Part shown: positions 12,991 through 26,199 of the stretch, in pieces
Layout of the letters: every line of letters starts with the position of its first letter
Numbering within the stretch: position 1 is the stretch's first letter
DNA from: Akebia trifoliata
Lineage: Eukaryota > Streptophyta > Magnoliopsida > Ranunculales > Lardizabalaceae
Assembly: GCA_017979445.1 (NCBI GenBank)
Contig: CM030711.1
Location: 14,338,922 to 14,402,921, forward strand
Reading direction: 5' to 3'
Length of the DNA: 64,000 nucleotides
Notes under the pieces: generated by a model
Told to the model about the DNA's origin: nothing
Database searches by the model: none
What the model saw: only the letters and a program-made list of their open reading frames with translations
Position numbers and translations under genes: made by a program

Positions 12991-13848
12991 GGTGAATCAT
13001 AGGATGCAAATTTCACTGTTTTTTTGGAAATAAAATGTTGCTTGATGATCTCCCATATAAAAGAATTGTTGCACTCAATTCAAATCTTCTCTTATTAGAT
13101 TTACAAACATTAAATTTGGGTATGATTGAAACCATGACAAAAAATCAGTTATCTTGTTGACGTAAACCTCGAAATGATTATTGTTGGTTGAGTTGGGTTA
13201 GAAATTGTGTACTTTTAACCTTGTTATATGATCAATTAGTAATCAAATATTTCAAACAATGCTATGCATGTTTTGAAATGGTCATTAGCTTTTCAAGATT
13301 GTCCACGGCTCGAGTTCCCATGTCTCCAAGACTCAGTGGATCGATGACAGAATATGTTGATGATTGATCTATTTGATCTACATCCCAAAGTGAAATGTGT
13401 CAGTGCATTAGTGGTCAAAGATTACCATTCACAAAACATTTATCAAATGTACTAATTGGAATTAAGAAACCAACCAAGTTGCAAGTTTATGTAGAAGTCT
13501 ACCAAAAGTTCCTCTTTAGCAATAGGTATGTCACAAGACATTATACATCAGAAGTGCATTAGTAATACATCTTCTTACAAGTGAGGGGTGGCACCAAGGA
13601 ATGGTTTTTTGCTCACATGTCTGAGTAAATTTTCTCAAAACCCAAAATTCGTAAGATATTTGACACAAATGACATCAGCAATAAAAAAAAAAATTCTCTC
13701 TCCTGACTACTCGTCCTCTGCCCATAAATTTCATTTTTAAGATTTAAAATCTTAAACTAAGTCATTGACCTCACATGGACTATCATGTTTTCAATCTAAC
13801 ATCACATTCTTCTAGATTTTAAGAAAGATCTCATATTAAAAATAAATA

Positions 13849-13932
<84 letters not shown>

Positions 13933-14529
13933 TGTTTTTCGAGCTTGATCCATGGAATTAAAAATGGACGGCTGCTGAGTACCCAAATTTGAAATTAAAA
14001 ATCAACGATGAAAATTAAAGTTTTATTTTTTCATATTTTTTAAGTTAGTAGAATTTCATCCTCTACAACCCCGTGGCAGTGGATCATATTTTTGAATGCC
14101 ACAAGGTGATCAGATCAGGAAATTTTCATTTTCCATCATGGGAAGAAGAGATAAATTTCCTCTCTTATTCCTGGTGTTGTTTGCACTACACATTCACAGA
14201 CATAAGGCTATAGTTTCCAGAAGACCCCACATAAGCACGCATTGGAATCTTGGTAAATCTGGGTTTTGGGGAGAATAACTGAATTGAAAAAAATATCTTT
14301 GAAACAAATTAATAACTTTCCTAATATATAAAATTTGAGGATTATTATGGTAATAATGAGGTATGGATATCCAAGATGAGATTTTTCATTTAAATTACGA
14401 CCTCACTATTCGACAAATCTGAGTATGTTGGAAAAGAAAGGAATTGACAAAAATATCTTTACAACAAATTAGTAACTTTCCTAATAAAGCATAGATGAGG
14501 GGTGTTGAGGATATTTTTGAAAAGATACC
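12991..14529. other. Unassigned intergenic sequence with an ATA/TAA microsatellite
   Basis: No gene recognised. An (ATA/TAA)n microsatellite runs from about 13844 to 13930. Two similar blocks (AAATATCTTT..AACAAATTA.TAACTTTCCTAAT) at about 14290-14330 and 14450-14485 form a local duplication. The block 13930-14100 resembles 24530-24720 in the Tat leader (both have a TTTCATCC.C.ACAA stretch and end in GGATCAT / TGATCAT plus TTTTTGA.TGCCAC), so it may be retrotransposon-derived. Confidence 0.5.
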
Positions 14530-16097
14530 TGCAAGCGCCCTCGATCCGCGGGGTGTGCGGATCCGCTTTTGATTTTTGAGGTTTGGGAGTCACCACCTAG
14601 TTATTATGGTCTAAGAACCAAGCATTGACTCAAGATGGATAAAAGATGACTAATCTACAAAAAGAAACTAAGTCCAGGGATTACGTTACGAGGTTGGAAG
14701 GTGTTAGGCACCAATCCCGTCAAGCAAAAGTTGGACTCTACTATTTTCCAAGAAGATTACATTGCTAAAAATAATTTAAAATAAATAAATAAAGTAAATA
14801 AAAAAATAAAGGGAAAATATACCTATGCGGTCGTAATAAGTTGTTCCTTCAGAATTGGTAGAGTGGTTCTTCGTGAAATATTCCTCATTTTGTTTCTATC
14901 ACTGGATCCGTTTCAGATCTCCAAGATGAAGTGCCTCCTTCTTAGATCTGAGTATTTTCTAAATTTTGAAGGATTTATAGGTGTTTTATGGAGTGTTTCT
15001 GGGTATTTGTGAATAAAATCTAGGATTTTGATGATAGGAAAGGGGTTAGGACTTCAAAATCAGGGTTTTGGAAAGGATAAGAAGGCTTTTTGACCTATTT
15101 TTTCTAGGATTTTCTTTTACCTGTAAAATTAGGTTGTGGAGGCTCTCTATTTATAGAGTTTTTTGAGTAGAGTTAGTCTTTGATTAGGTTTCTTTTAGGG
15201 TTTTAATTAGGGTTTTGACTTTACTCTTATGAGATTGACTTGGTCTTTTTAGATTAGGGTTCTAATTAGAGTTTTGACTTAAGTCTTATGAGATTGACTT
15301 GGTTCCTTTAGATTAGGATTTTAATTAAGATTTTGACTTAAGTCTTATGAGATTGACTTGGTTAGAATTTTAATTAGGGTTTTGACTTAAGTCTTATGAG
15401 ATTGACTTTATTTCTTAGGATTTTTACTTAAGTCTTATGAGATTGACTTGGTTTAGATTTTTAAATTAATTTTATTAAGATTTTACTTTATGTTAATTAA
15501 TATTTTATTTATTAATTTCAAAATTAAAAATTTTAAAAATTATCGTTTTGTCCTTGAAGATAACTTTTGCGTTTCAAGTCAGTTTTCGATGTTCCGAGAA
15601 GTTTTGAAATCGATTTTTTGTAACGAATTCAATGGGATTATTGGTTTGTGTCATTTACATAATTTTTTAGCGTGAAATGATTGTAAACCCTTATGAGGGG
15701 TATTTTTATAATTTTGTCAAATTTGGTGAAAATTGGTGAAATAGTTTATTTGATTTCATTTTGTTATTTTATGTGTTCGAAAAGAGTTTTCCTAAGCATA
15801 AGGGGACTCTAAGGATGTTTTGATGTTAGGGGTATTTTGATAATTTGATTATTTTTAGTGATTTTTACCATGAGACTTCTTTTTATTTGTGAAATGATGA
15901 TTTATATATTTTTGGGGTTATTTTTTCTTAGCGTAGCATGGTTTCTACAGTTTTATTAGTTTGAAATACCTCATCTGAATTTCTGAAATATATCTAGTAA
16001 CAAATAAAGCATTGGAATAATTATCAATCATTTGGAATTATCGTGATCGGGTTGACGAAATAATTAATTAGGCGAGTGCAAAAATGGGATGTCTACA
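14530..16097 (-). repeat. 3' LTR of the Tat-type element
   Basis: About 1568 bp. On the minus strand it starts TGTAGACATCCCATTTTTGC and ends GGGGGCGCTTGCA-like. It aligns by eye with 31840-33362 over its whole length. Both contain 50-60 bp internal repeats built on TTGACTTAAGTCTTATGAGATTGACTTGG-like text (15190-15460), a TCTATTTATAGAG TATA region near 15145, and the GTGTTAGGCACCAAT block near 14700. The polypurine tract AAAGAGAAGC precedes it on the minus strand. Confidence 0.85.
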
Positions 16098-19000
16098 GAT
16101 GCTTCTCTTTGGTAGAGGGCTGAAGCAAACTAGATAGCAAATCTATTTTGGTAGATAGTGCGATATCTGAATGCCAAAGCTAGTGACAATTTATTTTGCA
16201 GCTTGATTTACCAATTCATCAGGATGTTCGGATCCTTGAGGATAAAACTCTCCCTGAACTAATAGGTGTCAGGTCCTGGAGTACGAGCTCTCATTGACGG
16301 TGTTAGATTTTTGAATTTTAAAAAATTCTCCTTGACTAATAAAACAAATGTGCATGTATGCACTTGAAATTTAAGATAAATCTCAGAGGGTCTGAGCGAA
16401 ATCTGAGCATAACTGAGGATAATTTGAACAAAATCTAAGCATAAACTGAGCATAATGTGAGTAAAAGTTGAATGTCTTACTCTACCTACCCTGGGTGAAA
16501 GAGTAGGGAACAATTTTTTTTTTGGAGTCCTACTCTACTACTCGGGGTGAAAGAGTAATGAACTAATTTTTTTAAAGTCTTACTCTACCTATTCGAGGTG
16601 AAAGAGTAATGGACTAGTTTTTTAGGAGTCATACTCTACCTACTCGGGGTGAAATAGTAATGAACTATTTTTTTGAGAATTCCTACTCTACTTACTTGGG
16701 GTGAAAGAGTAATGAACTAATTTTCTAGGAGTCCTACTCTACCTACTCGGGGTGAAAGAGTAATGCACTAGTTTTTTGAAAAGTTCTACTCTACCTACTC
16801 AGGGTGAAAGAGTAATGAACTAATTTTCTAGGAGTCCTACTCTACCTACTCAGGGTGAAAGAGTAATAAACTAGTTTCTTGAGAAGTCCTAATCTACCTA
16901 CTCAGGGTGAAAGAGTAATGAACTAGTTTCTTAAGAAGTCTTACTCTACATACTCAGGGTGAAAGAGTAATGAACTAATTTTCTTGGAGTCCTACTCTAC
17001 CTACTCAGGGTGACAAAGTAATGACCTAGTTTCTTGAGAAGTCTGATTAGGATTTAGAAAATCATTTCTAGAACCCTAATTACATAGACTTTATCAGTAA
17101 ATTATACACTAAACCCTCTAATTGCATATAGTTCGTTGTTAGTCCATAATAATTCGTGTTTTTTATTTAATTATGTAATTCAAAACTAATTACAGTTATT
17201 TACGTGTAACAGGAATTATTCACAAAGTTTCAAAATGAATTAAGAAAAACTGAAGTTACCACTACGATTCAGGATCCAAAAGAAGACCGTGGATCAAAAG
17301 TCAAGTTAATTGACTAAAACTTCACGGCGGCGCCATGGTTAATTGCTGCGGCGCGGTCAACTAAGAAAGTCAAATCTCAAGATTTGTACTGAAGCTTGAC
17401 AGCTGGATACCATTCGCAGTAGATTATTTTTAGTATTATATGTAAATACGGAAGGTCTCCAAAACCCTAATTGCAATAGAAAACCCTAATCTGGTCTTTC
17501 TATAAATAGAAGACCAGACCAAGAGTTGAGGGAGCTGGATTGGAGAGAGTTAGTTTGAGGCTAGATTTCAGAGAATTAGATTAATGTTTATTTTTTTTTT
17601 TTCAGAGTTTTATCAAAGTTGTGAGGAGGATCTGCCAGTTTGAAGTCAAGCAATAAAGATAACTTCTTTCTTCCATCTCTCTTTTCTCTCCATATTTTCT
17701 TTATTTTACTCTTGCTTTATTGTTCTTGCAATGACTATTGGCTAAATCTCTGGTAGATCGGTTGAGGAAGCCTGAGCAAGTTTTGTTAGTGTTTACAGTT
17801 CTCATAATGATTTAATAGTTTTATTGTGATAGCATAGGTATTTATTATTGGGTTGAATATTAATTATTTTCAAAGTTTTGATGGTCTCTTTCTTTGATAA
17901 GTTCAAGAAGAGCCATGCTCTACAGAGAATAGTTAATGTTTACTTAATAATCTTAGCCTAAACTATTTCATACTGTTGATTTTGTTTATATTATAACTGT
18001 TTGATTTTTCGATCCACAAACATTAGTTTTGTTTAGTGGATCGAGATAAGTAGAGAACCAGAATTCACTAATAAAGCTTGTGAAGGTGGATCCAATTGAT
18101 CTACAATTCTCTCACATATTCTTAAGTTACTTTTATTTTAGTAGTTTATTTTAGATAAATCATCTCTTGTAAACTGTTTTTAAATCACTTGTTAAAATTG
18201 AATTGGATTGGAAGTAAAAAAATTACTTTGGATTAACGTTGTCTCTGTGGTTCAACCCTTACTTGCCAAGATTTTCTTTTGTTCATTATTTTATCATCAT
18301 CTACAGCTCGAACAAAGTCCTACTCTACCTACTCGGGGTGAAAGAGTAATGAACTAATTTTCTGAGAGTCTTATTCTACCTACTCGGGGTGAAAGAGTAA
18401 TGAACTAATTTCCTAGGAGTCTTACTCTACCTACTCGGGGTGAAAGAGTAATGAACTAATTTCTTAGGAGTCCTACTCTACCTACTTAAGGTGAAAGAGT
18501 AATGAACTAATTTTCTGGGGAAAACAAATGGGGGATTAACACCGCATTTGACATTTTCTTTTAAAAAACAAAGAGTTGGATTTTATGAAGGTCCGGTCAA
18601 CAATTTAACTTTCTTTTGAACCTCAGGGGTTTTAACAAATTGCTATAAAAAAGGTAACCTTTTAATTCAAGGTTAACCTTATCCTTTGGGGTTGATTAAG
18701 CTTCAGAACAAGATGCCCCTAGTTTGATAGAAAATATTGCACTAGGAATAGTTGAACTCAGTTTGAAAAAGACTACCCCTAGTGTAAAGGGAAAAACTAC
18801 ATACTTTAGAAAAAGAAAATGTCCCCTGTTTTGAACATTTGAAATCTTTGATTACCGCAAGCACAATAAAACTTTAACTTTTAATTTTGACTTTTTATTG
18901 AAGATTTTGAGTCCAACTCAAAGAAATTGGAACAAAATATTTCTTTATGAAATTCATCATAGAGTCTATTCTTCTACCCCTTGGTTTACTTGGGGAAGCA

Positions 19001-19739
19001 AAAATTTTCAGATAAATCATAAACAAGATATTTGTGACTTTTGAGTCTTTGCCTGGTTTAAGCTAAGTGTTGAACTTGATTATTCAGACTTCAGATATTT
19101 CGACTCGAATTGTTTTTTAGCTTTTCAACTCTACGGAGATTTTCTTCTGTTTTTCTTTGTTATTCTAACTTTTGCCTAGATTGCCCTTTCAGATTTTCAA
19201 ACTAGTGAGCATGCTCTAGCTTTTGCCTAGATCACCTTTTCAAGTTTTCGATCTAGTGAGTTTTTTTTTCTTTGCTCTAATTGTTGCCAAAGTCGTCGTT
19301 TCAGATTTTCAATCTTGCGAGCTTATCTTAATTTTTTCCTAAGTCGCCCTTTTTGGATTTTCAACCTAGCAGGCTTTTTTTTTCTTTTCTTCCTTTCTGA
19401 ACTTTTAGAATTACTATCTGATCATGTTTTGCTATCTTCCTTGACTTTTCGCATGGTACTTAAGAAGACTTTTATGGGTAAGCTTAGGACTGGGTATAAA
19501 AAGAAAAGAATTTTGGGACTCAAAAACCCGAATGCTCATTGTGTGGCATTTTCTCTTAAATTTTCTCTTTTTCTTAGAATTTTCTTCCCCATTTTGACAA
19601 TATTTTAATTTTTTTTGTAGGGGATTCTATTTTTTTATGTGGTCGGGCCTGAAGTAACTTCTCAGATTGCCTACGTATCCTAGAATTTTGGGATCAGACC
19701 AAAACGTAGTTCAAATTTTCCCTCCCCTAGGTTGGGCAA
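16098..19739 (-). repeat. 3' UTR of the Tat-type element with a 51-bp tandem array
   Basis: A unit of about 51 bp recurs about 11 times at 16478-17038 and 4 more times at 18316-18522 (around 15 units), each built as TACTCTACCTACTCGGGGTG then AAAGAGTAATGAACTA. TACTCT and AGAGTA within each unit are complementary and could form a hairpin. The array is interrupted by a solo LTR. Shorter TCTGAGCATAA-like repeats lie at 16380-16460. From 18530 to 19610 no coding is seen. At 19640-19740 a GATTGCCTACGTATCC block occurs, a sequence commonly found downstream of integrase in such elements. Macas and colleagues described variable tandem repeats in this position for Tat-lineage elements. Confidence 0.8.
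17044..18314. mobile_element. Solo LTR inserted into the 51-bp tandem array, perfect TSD
   Basis: 1271 bp, beginning TGATTAGG and ending CTCGAACA. Flanks are AAGTC at 17039-17043 and AAGTC at 18315-18319, and the 51-bp array resumes on the far side, so both borders are certain. A promoter-like TCTATAAATAGAAG lies near 17500. The 3' end has TTGTCTCTGTGGTTCAACCC, the kind of tail seen in several plant LTR families. It contains no coding sequence. Confidence 0.9.
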
Positions 19740-20700
19740 TCAGGCTGAGAAATTTTTTTTTTCAAAAATGCTGCAAAGGGCTGAGAAATGAGATGTTGAA
19801 ATGGGTAATAGGAAATTGATTCGGCCGAAGGTGGCCTCTTTAAATGTAGTACCGCTTGATCTGTCCAAAATTAGTTGACCTTGATAGTTCGATTCCATCA
19901 TGGTCTTGAAATCTGACAACTTTTCTAGGTAATATTTTTTTATGATGAACGAACCTCCCCAATTAGGTTTGAACTTCCCTCTAGGATCAAAAATAGGTAC
20001 TTGATTCTCTTTAAACTCTAATGATTTTCCAAAGTAATGTTTTCTTGTTGATAAATGAATCTTTCCAATTAAGTTCAGACTTCTTCCTATGGTCAAGGAG
20101 GAGTGCTTAGTTTTCTTTGAAGTCTGATGGATAAATCCTTGACTTGTAAGTAGCGAACTTTAACCTTCTTGTCAAACGTGCGAGCGATTCTTCTTTTATA
20201 AGTTTGCACCCTAAGTTATTTTTCTTCAATCAAGTTTAGCTCTTCGTACCCAATGACAAGCCTAGTCTATTTCTAGCAATTGACTTTCCATCAAGACCTT
20301 GAGATACGGAATTTCCATTTCAACTGACAAAAATTATTTCCATGGCATATACTAAGGAGTAGGGAGTAGCTCCAATGGAAGATCAAATTGAAGTTCGATG
20401 TGCCCATAGCGCAAACGACAATTTCTCTGAGTAATCCCGATGTGATTGACACATTTTCTTGATAATTGTTTTGAGATTTTTTTATTGGCCGCCTCAACCT
20501 TTCTATTAGTCTGAGAACAGTAGGGAGATAATGTCAGATCTTGAACTTTGAACGTAGAGTAATAATCTTGGCTTTGAAGTGTGACCCATTATCAGATATC
20601 AATTCCAAAGGTACCCTGTACCGACTTATGATAGATGCAGTGAGGAAAATATTGATACACTTTGTAACATCTTCTTTGATCTAATTGGTATTTTCGTTTC
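19740..20700 (-). pseudogene. Ty3/gypsy integrase core and C-terminal tail
   Basis: Minus-strand frames give the integrase core: PLELISDNGSHF (around 20600), then, across frameshifts, the stretch equivalent to the usual NKN..KIL..M region and the LPF.LWGYRT region (20497-20290). The tail reads DPRGKFKPNWGGSFIIKK (about 20010-19960), matching the typical RGKF.PNWEGPY tail of gypsy integrases without a chromodomain. Multiple frameshifts and stops show it is dead. No reverse transcriptase was found upstream, so pol seems to have lost its middle. Confidence 0.8.
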
Positions 20701-21157
20701 ATCGAGCGAGTATCTATATGTCGGATAACACCCAACCTTGCACCTAACATATCCTCATAGAGTCAGACGGAAAAGTGTTTTGAAATTTTTGAGAAAATTC
20801 ATTATTCCATCGTGTTTCTATTTGAATTTCTTAGAAATTTTTTATTCCAATGTCAATGACCTAAAGGTTGAGTCCAACCATTATTTTCTCATTCAGGAAA
20901 CAAATCTATCCTTGAAGTCAGATTATTATTTAATTCGTTAATGCGCTCGAGGTATTCAAAAATTTCTTTTATTTAATTGAATTCAGATGGGGCGTCTAAT
21001 GCCATTGCAAACTTGACAAACTAACTTGACTCAACAGTGATAAAAAGGGACAGACTTGATTGTTGAATTGATAAAAAAAACTAGACTCAAGACTTAAAAA
21101 CTAGAGATAATTATCCACAACGGGCTTGATTACAGACTGAGAACTCAAGACATCCTT
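20701..21157. other. Junction between gag and integrase; no protease or RT seen
   Basis: Where protease, reverse transcriptase and RNase H should lie (normally more than 2 kb), only about 450 bp of AT-rich, non-coding sequence is present. This points to an internal deletion. Confidence 0.6.
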
Positions 21158-22642
21158 TCAAAGTAAAATGACTGAGTTTTCTTCTTCAGATTCTTTGCCT
21201 TGTTTAGACTTGCTTCTTCTCCCTTGGTTAAGGCTGCATTTGGTGCCGAGAACCTCATTAGGGACCATCACTCTAGTAAGAGGGGGGTTGGGTGGCTTAT
21301 GATTCACTAAGTGGATGAAAAAGACTGGGTCAAATAAGAGTTGAGTGTTGGATACCATGTTCAAAGTTTGGGGAGGTTGGTAAGTGGTTAGAGGGTTGTT
21401 AGTAACATTTGGTTGCTTAGGGGTGGGGACAGTAACCTTTTTGGCATCAATGAGAACTTGAACTGTATGACGAAGGGCAATGCAACGATCAGTAGGATGA
21501 CCGGAATTTTGGTGAAACTCACAAAATAAGTTGGGATTGTGAGAAGTGGGGAGCGGGTTTGGTAAAGGTCGAGGTTGAAGAGGTGCAATGAGCCCTTTAC
21601 TTAATAGTTTCTAAAACACAAGACTCAAAGACATCCCAAGATCGGTGAATTTTCTACGCGGTTAAGGTTGACTAGGGTTAACTTGGTTGGTAGACAGAGT
21701 GGTAGATTGGACAGGGGTAGCAAATGTATTGGCTACATAGGTGTGGTTAGTGCTAGGCTTGAAATTGGTTAAGGGCTTTTTGAGCTTATTGTCTAAAGGA
21801 TTAGAAAGGGCTTCGGAAGCAAAGGCATCTTCCAGTTGGCTATCAACTTGCAACAGAGACTCAAATGTAGGAAGGTATTAGGAGACTAGATGTCGAGCAT
21901 ACCCTTGCGAGAGATTTTTTAAGATAATAGCCAATTGTTTTTTTCTCTGAAGGTCTATCCCACATTTGTGCAACCTTGGCCTCTAGCAACCAATGAAATC
22001 AGTAAACGTTTTCCCATTCTTCTATTTAGTTAACTCCAGATCTCTTCTTAAAGTTTCAATCTCAATACTGTACTTATACTGATGCCAGAAAGCCTTTGAC
22101 ATTTAACCCCATGTACCTACTGTAGTTGGATCTTGAGACATCAACCATCGTAGAGTTGATCCTGATAGAGTCCACTGAAATAGCAATGTCATGTATTCAT
22201 CACTAAGTCCTATAGTGCGTATGTTAGTAACATACACCTTAAGATGCGTTTTTGCACAATCTACCCCACTGAACTTGTCCATTTCAAGCATCACAAATTT
22301 TTCTGGCAATTTGATTCTAGGGATACGATTCAGAGCTTCAATGCCTGCTGTAATTTCATCAATACCCTTTATATTCTTTAGGGCGGACTCCAACTGAGAC
22401 ATCTTGTTGGCTAACACCGGATTTTCATCCAAATGTTCTTCATCTCTGTCAAGTTCAAAAATCTCATGTGTACGTCTCGTTGCATTCTCTTCTACCTTTT
22501 TTCCTTTTGGATCTTCAAGGGGATTGCCCGTTAATTCTGAAATTTGTTCTAAACCTTTCACTTTGCCTCTTATACTGTTGATATCATTGGCAAAGACTGT
22601 CAAAATCTTACAGATCTCTGTAAGCTCAGACTTTGAAGCCAT
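21158..22642 (-). pseudogene. Tat-type gag remnant
   Basis: Starts MASKSELTEICKIL at 22642. The Retrotrans_gag core is FVMLEMDKFSGVDCAKTHL then DEYMTLLFQWTLSGSTLRW (22340-22130). After a frame change the C-terminal part contains CEFHQNSGHPTDRC (around 21530-21490), a CX2HX4HX4C box, followed by IALRHTVQVLIDA. This box and the following R/CHxxQxLI motif also occur in the plus-strand gag at 54700/61680. Frame changes near 22100, 21660 and 21590 make it untranslatable as one protein. It belongs with the integrase at 19740-20700. Confidence 0.8.
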
Positions 22643-25468
22643 TTCTGCATGTTGACTTGGTGCTGTCGTTCGTTCTAATCGACTAGACTTACGATTCCAA
22701 CTAGGAGGTGGACGCTTGAGTTTGGGTGCAATGATAATCCTAAAAATCCCATCAAATGTGGATTACTAGTTACAGATCCTAGAGTAGACTTTTAACAAAT
22801 AGAGGTTCATTTTGATAGCATGAGTTAAGTTAACCCCTAGATTCAAAAATCTCAAACCAATGAAATATTTTGATTAAGAAATATTACATGAAGATGATTT
22901 ACTGATCTTGTTAAGTATGAAATATTCAATCCATTGAATTAAATTGGTCGATGCAAGGTAATTGGGACTATGTACCCATTTTAGTTTGGGTCGGTTCGAC
23001 CCAATGGATCTGAATATTCCACTTACATCATTTCATCCAATATTTTTAAGCCAATTAGTTCAACCGATCCATAAGATCCATTTATCAATTGGGCTAATTG
23101 GTTTAACTTGATATTGACCAATATGTCTCATTAATTATGTCTGTTAGGTTGGACCGATATTGCTGGTTCGATTGGAGCGGTGTGAACCGGTCCACCCACT
23201 TACCTTTTGTTTGGATTAAATAGAGCAACCCAGGAATACCCACGATAAGTTCGAGTCGTGACCTATGGGAAGGTTTCTAGACTCTAGGTTTTCTACATGT
23301 AATGCAATTTATCTAGCTACCCTTTGCCCAAATGCACCTATATACCTCTTGATACGTGGTGACTTGGTTTGATATACCGTATAGGTGATAATTTAAGACT
23401 CCAATCCACTTCTCTGAAGTCAAAAGCAGTCAGTTTAATCTCCAATTGAGAAGTGGTGCACAATGCTGAGCAAAGGCCCTCTTAAATACCTCTCATCTAG
23501 AATAAACGTAGTCTATCCCCCTCGTACAGTAGGGTACAGTAAGGCAGGATTTGCTTAGGCACTGATTTTGACCAAGAAGTGCAATTGGTGAACTTGGATT
23601 ATCGTTGATATACCGTATAGGTACGAGTCTAGGGTTGTAGCTTTCATAAATGGTTTAGCATCCTTTGAGGGTACCGACCATGTACTAATACTACGTTGGC
23701 AATCGAGACATGTAACTGTATGATTTACAATAGGTCAAAGGCTCAGGTCGCTCCAACCTGACTGCATCGATATACCTTTCAGAATCACCTAATCAAATGA
23801 TACTGATGCTCCAGTTTTATATACCTTAAGATACGTGACTGGAGTTGTGATTTTCATGAATGACGTCGCATCTCTGAAGAGACCGGGCCACGCACTAGTA
23901 TCACGTTGGCTATATGGGACATGCAAGAGTGCAAAGCAATAAACATGCTAGTGGTGTGTGCAAAACAGGGTGGGGTGTGCTCGAGGCATTTTTTCAGATA
24001 AATAAGCCCATAGGCTAATCATATTATCACAACATGGGTATCATAGAAACATTAATCAAGATAATACACAAACCTATCATATCAAGATCAACATAAGCAC
24101 ATCAAACGTATATTCCTATCGAGATCATAGCATGTTAGATAAGCAATCAACACAAACATTAATAATCAGATTCGATCGTTAAAACAAGCGTACAATTCTT
24201 AGTCCAAACCAAAAAAAAATTTTATGGTCCAATCAAGGTTATTTTGGGGTGACCCTACACAAATCGAGATTCTCAAAGAACATTGAATTGAGGACAGATT
24301 GATAGTTGTGGAGGAGTGATGACTTTTTTTTTTTTTTTTTTTTTTGCATTTTTGAATTTATGACTCAACAAATTTCTCAATGAGAACTTAGGTTATCTCG
24401 ACTAACACATTAAGCTTTCAAAATTACTAAGAGTCATTAGGCCACGTGACTTCCTCATTGATAATCTAATTTCATGGCTTTTACAATTTTGATTGGAAAA
24501 GATTTGGATCCGAAAATAAAATTCAATTATTTATTTTTTATTTTAGATCAAAAGTTTTGAAAATGGGTGGCATTGAAATTTCAAATTTAAAGATCAAAGT
24601 TCGAAATGAAAATTAATTTAAAAATTTTCTTGAAAATTTTCCTTTAAAAATTTTCAGAATTTCATCCGCCACAAGCACGCGGCATTTGATCATCTTTTTG
24701 AGTGCCACGCAGCGAGGTCAATGACTTTAGAAAGAACGAAATCTTACTAAGCTAGAAAGACTAACCCCTAAAAGAATTATAAAACAAAAAAAAATTTCTA
24801 TATTACTGTCAGCAACACAGCCTGATTGTTTGTGTTTTAATTGCTGCATGCAAGCAAATGACATCCTAAAAAAAAATTGTTTTATTACTGCCAGTACAAC
24901 ACCCAAAAGAAATGCATTTCTTTGTTTTATTGCTGGTAGCACACACAACATTATCAACAAAACAAAAAAATTAAAAAAATTTTAATATATGTTGCTGCCA
25001 ACCACATAAGTCACATTATTTCACAAAGACAATCATTCCTTTTTCTTTTATGTAGCTGGCAGCATACAAAATACTCAACTCAATTTTTTTTTTTTAAATT
25101 TCTCATTATTTTTTTGTTGCCATCAAACACAAGCACACACATGCACACCACACTCATTCTCTCTTCCCTTACTTTCAGCGTAACCAACAGTGCAATCCCT
25201 TTTTTTTTTTTTTATGTTGCTACCAGCAACATAACTCACACAGCCCTTTTTTTTTTTTAATATGTTGCTCTAGCACAGACATCTCATATGGGCGCACATC
25301 ACATGTCACACATACAAGCAGGTTACATATGTCACAGTAAAAGAAAACCAAAAATTATATATAAAAAAAAAAAATGCAAAGTGAGACAGCCGCTAATAAA
25401 TTTCTTCTTTGAAGTTGCTGCCAACACACACCTCCCCGAACTTTCACTCTCTACTGCCGGTCATTCTC
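22643..25468 (-). other. Leader of the Tat-type element, gag-proximal half
   Basis: No ORF of note. A block of about 110 bp is duplicated (around 23600-23725 and 23815-23935; both have the TCATRAATG and CACGTTGGC/TACGTTGGC landmarks), and GATATACCGTATAGG occurs at 23371 and 23607. From 24780 to 25460 short units with GTTGCTGCCA/ACTGTCAGCA and poly(A/T) tracts recur. The same style continues at 31160-31540 beyond the captured exon and the CACTA element. Confidence 0.5.
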
Positions 25469-25735
25469 CTATCCCTCATACTCATCCTTTTTCATTTCTA
25501 GAATCAATTCGGAAGCATACCTCTCGACAAATTTCAGATACCCATTGACCTCATGTTCAGGAATATTAAATAAGATGATCGACCCATATTGGAAAACTAT
25601 CAAGTATCGGCAACTACTCCCACTTAAGCTACCCTCCAGAACTTCACTGAATCTAAAAACATAATAATTGATCAGTCGAGACGCGGGTGGAATAAAATTG
25701 ACCTTGTTCTGTTTCACCAAGTTTTTCAGATCGAT
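25469..25735 (-). pseudogene. DUF155 (RMD1/RRG-like) exon fragment, downstream half
   Basis: The frame reads DLKNLVKQNKVNFIPPASR, LINYYVFRFSEV, SGSSCRYLIVFQYGSIILFN, HEVNGYLKFVERYASEL and MKKDEYEG. This matches the N-terminal conserved part of plant DUF155 proteins such as RETARDED ROOT GROWTH: TSIDL..., VPPTSR..NY, C.(F/Y)MVVF.YGS..LFN, YL..V..HASGLL.EMRKD.Y. Those proteins are organelle-linked, with two C-terminal membrane segments not present here. The match stops at DEYEG, presumably near an exon end. The upstream half lies at 30660-31140; the CACTA element separates them at the TSIDL codons. It sits inside the leader of the Tat element, in the sense orientation. Identification is by recalled family sequence; function here is not expected. 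Confidence 0.75.
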
Positions 25736-25892
25736 CACTACAAAAAAAATGTAAAATTAGAACACAAGGGTAAAACGGAATTAAGCCGTTTTTATTAAAA
25801 AACGGTATTAAACCGTTTTATTTTTAAAAACCGTTTTATCCGACCCGATATCCGTCTCTTTAGATGGAACGAAAGTCCTCTCTCTCACTCTG

Positions 25893-25923
<31 letters not shown>

Positions 25924-26199
25924 TCAGTGTTCTCTCGTCTCTCTCATTCGATCTAAGTCGCTCTCTCGATTGTCGCTCTCTCTAGATCTCAGTCGCTCTC
26001 CCTCGATCTCATCTCTCTCTCGTTCAGTCACTCTCTCGATCGTCTCTCTCTCTCTCGATCTCAGTCGCTCTCCCTTGATCTCATCTCTCTCTAGCTCAGT
26101 CGCTCGCTTGATCTCAGTTGCTCTCACTCGATCTCATCTCTCTCTTGCTCAACCGCTCACTCAATCGATCTCTCGGACTAGGTACTCTCTCTAATCCCT

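Noticed and set aside
16478..18522. CRISPR-like array
   Set aside because: The 51-bp units are contiguous without spacers and lie in a plant retrotransposon 3' UTR.
19315..19608. Phe/Leu-rich open frame
   Set aside because: It is T-rich sequence in the retrotransposon 3' UTR, on the strand opposite to the element's genes.
25924..26194. Arg/Glu- or Ser/Leu-rich open frames
   Set aside because: They are translations of the CT/GA microsatellite near the CACTA A terminus.
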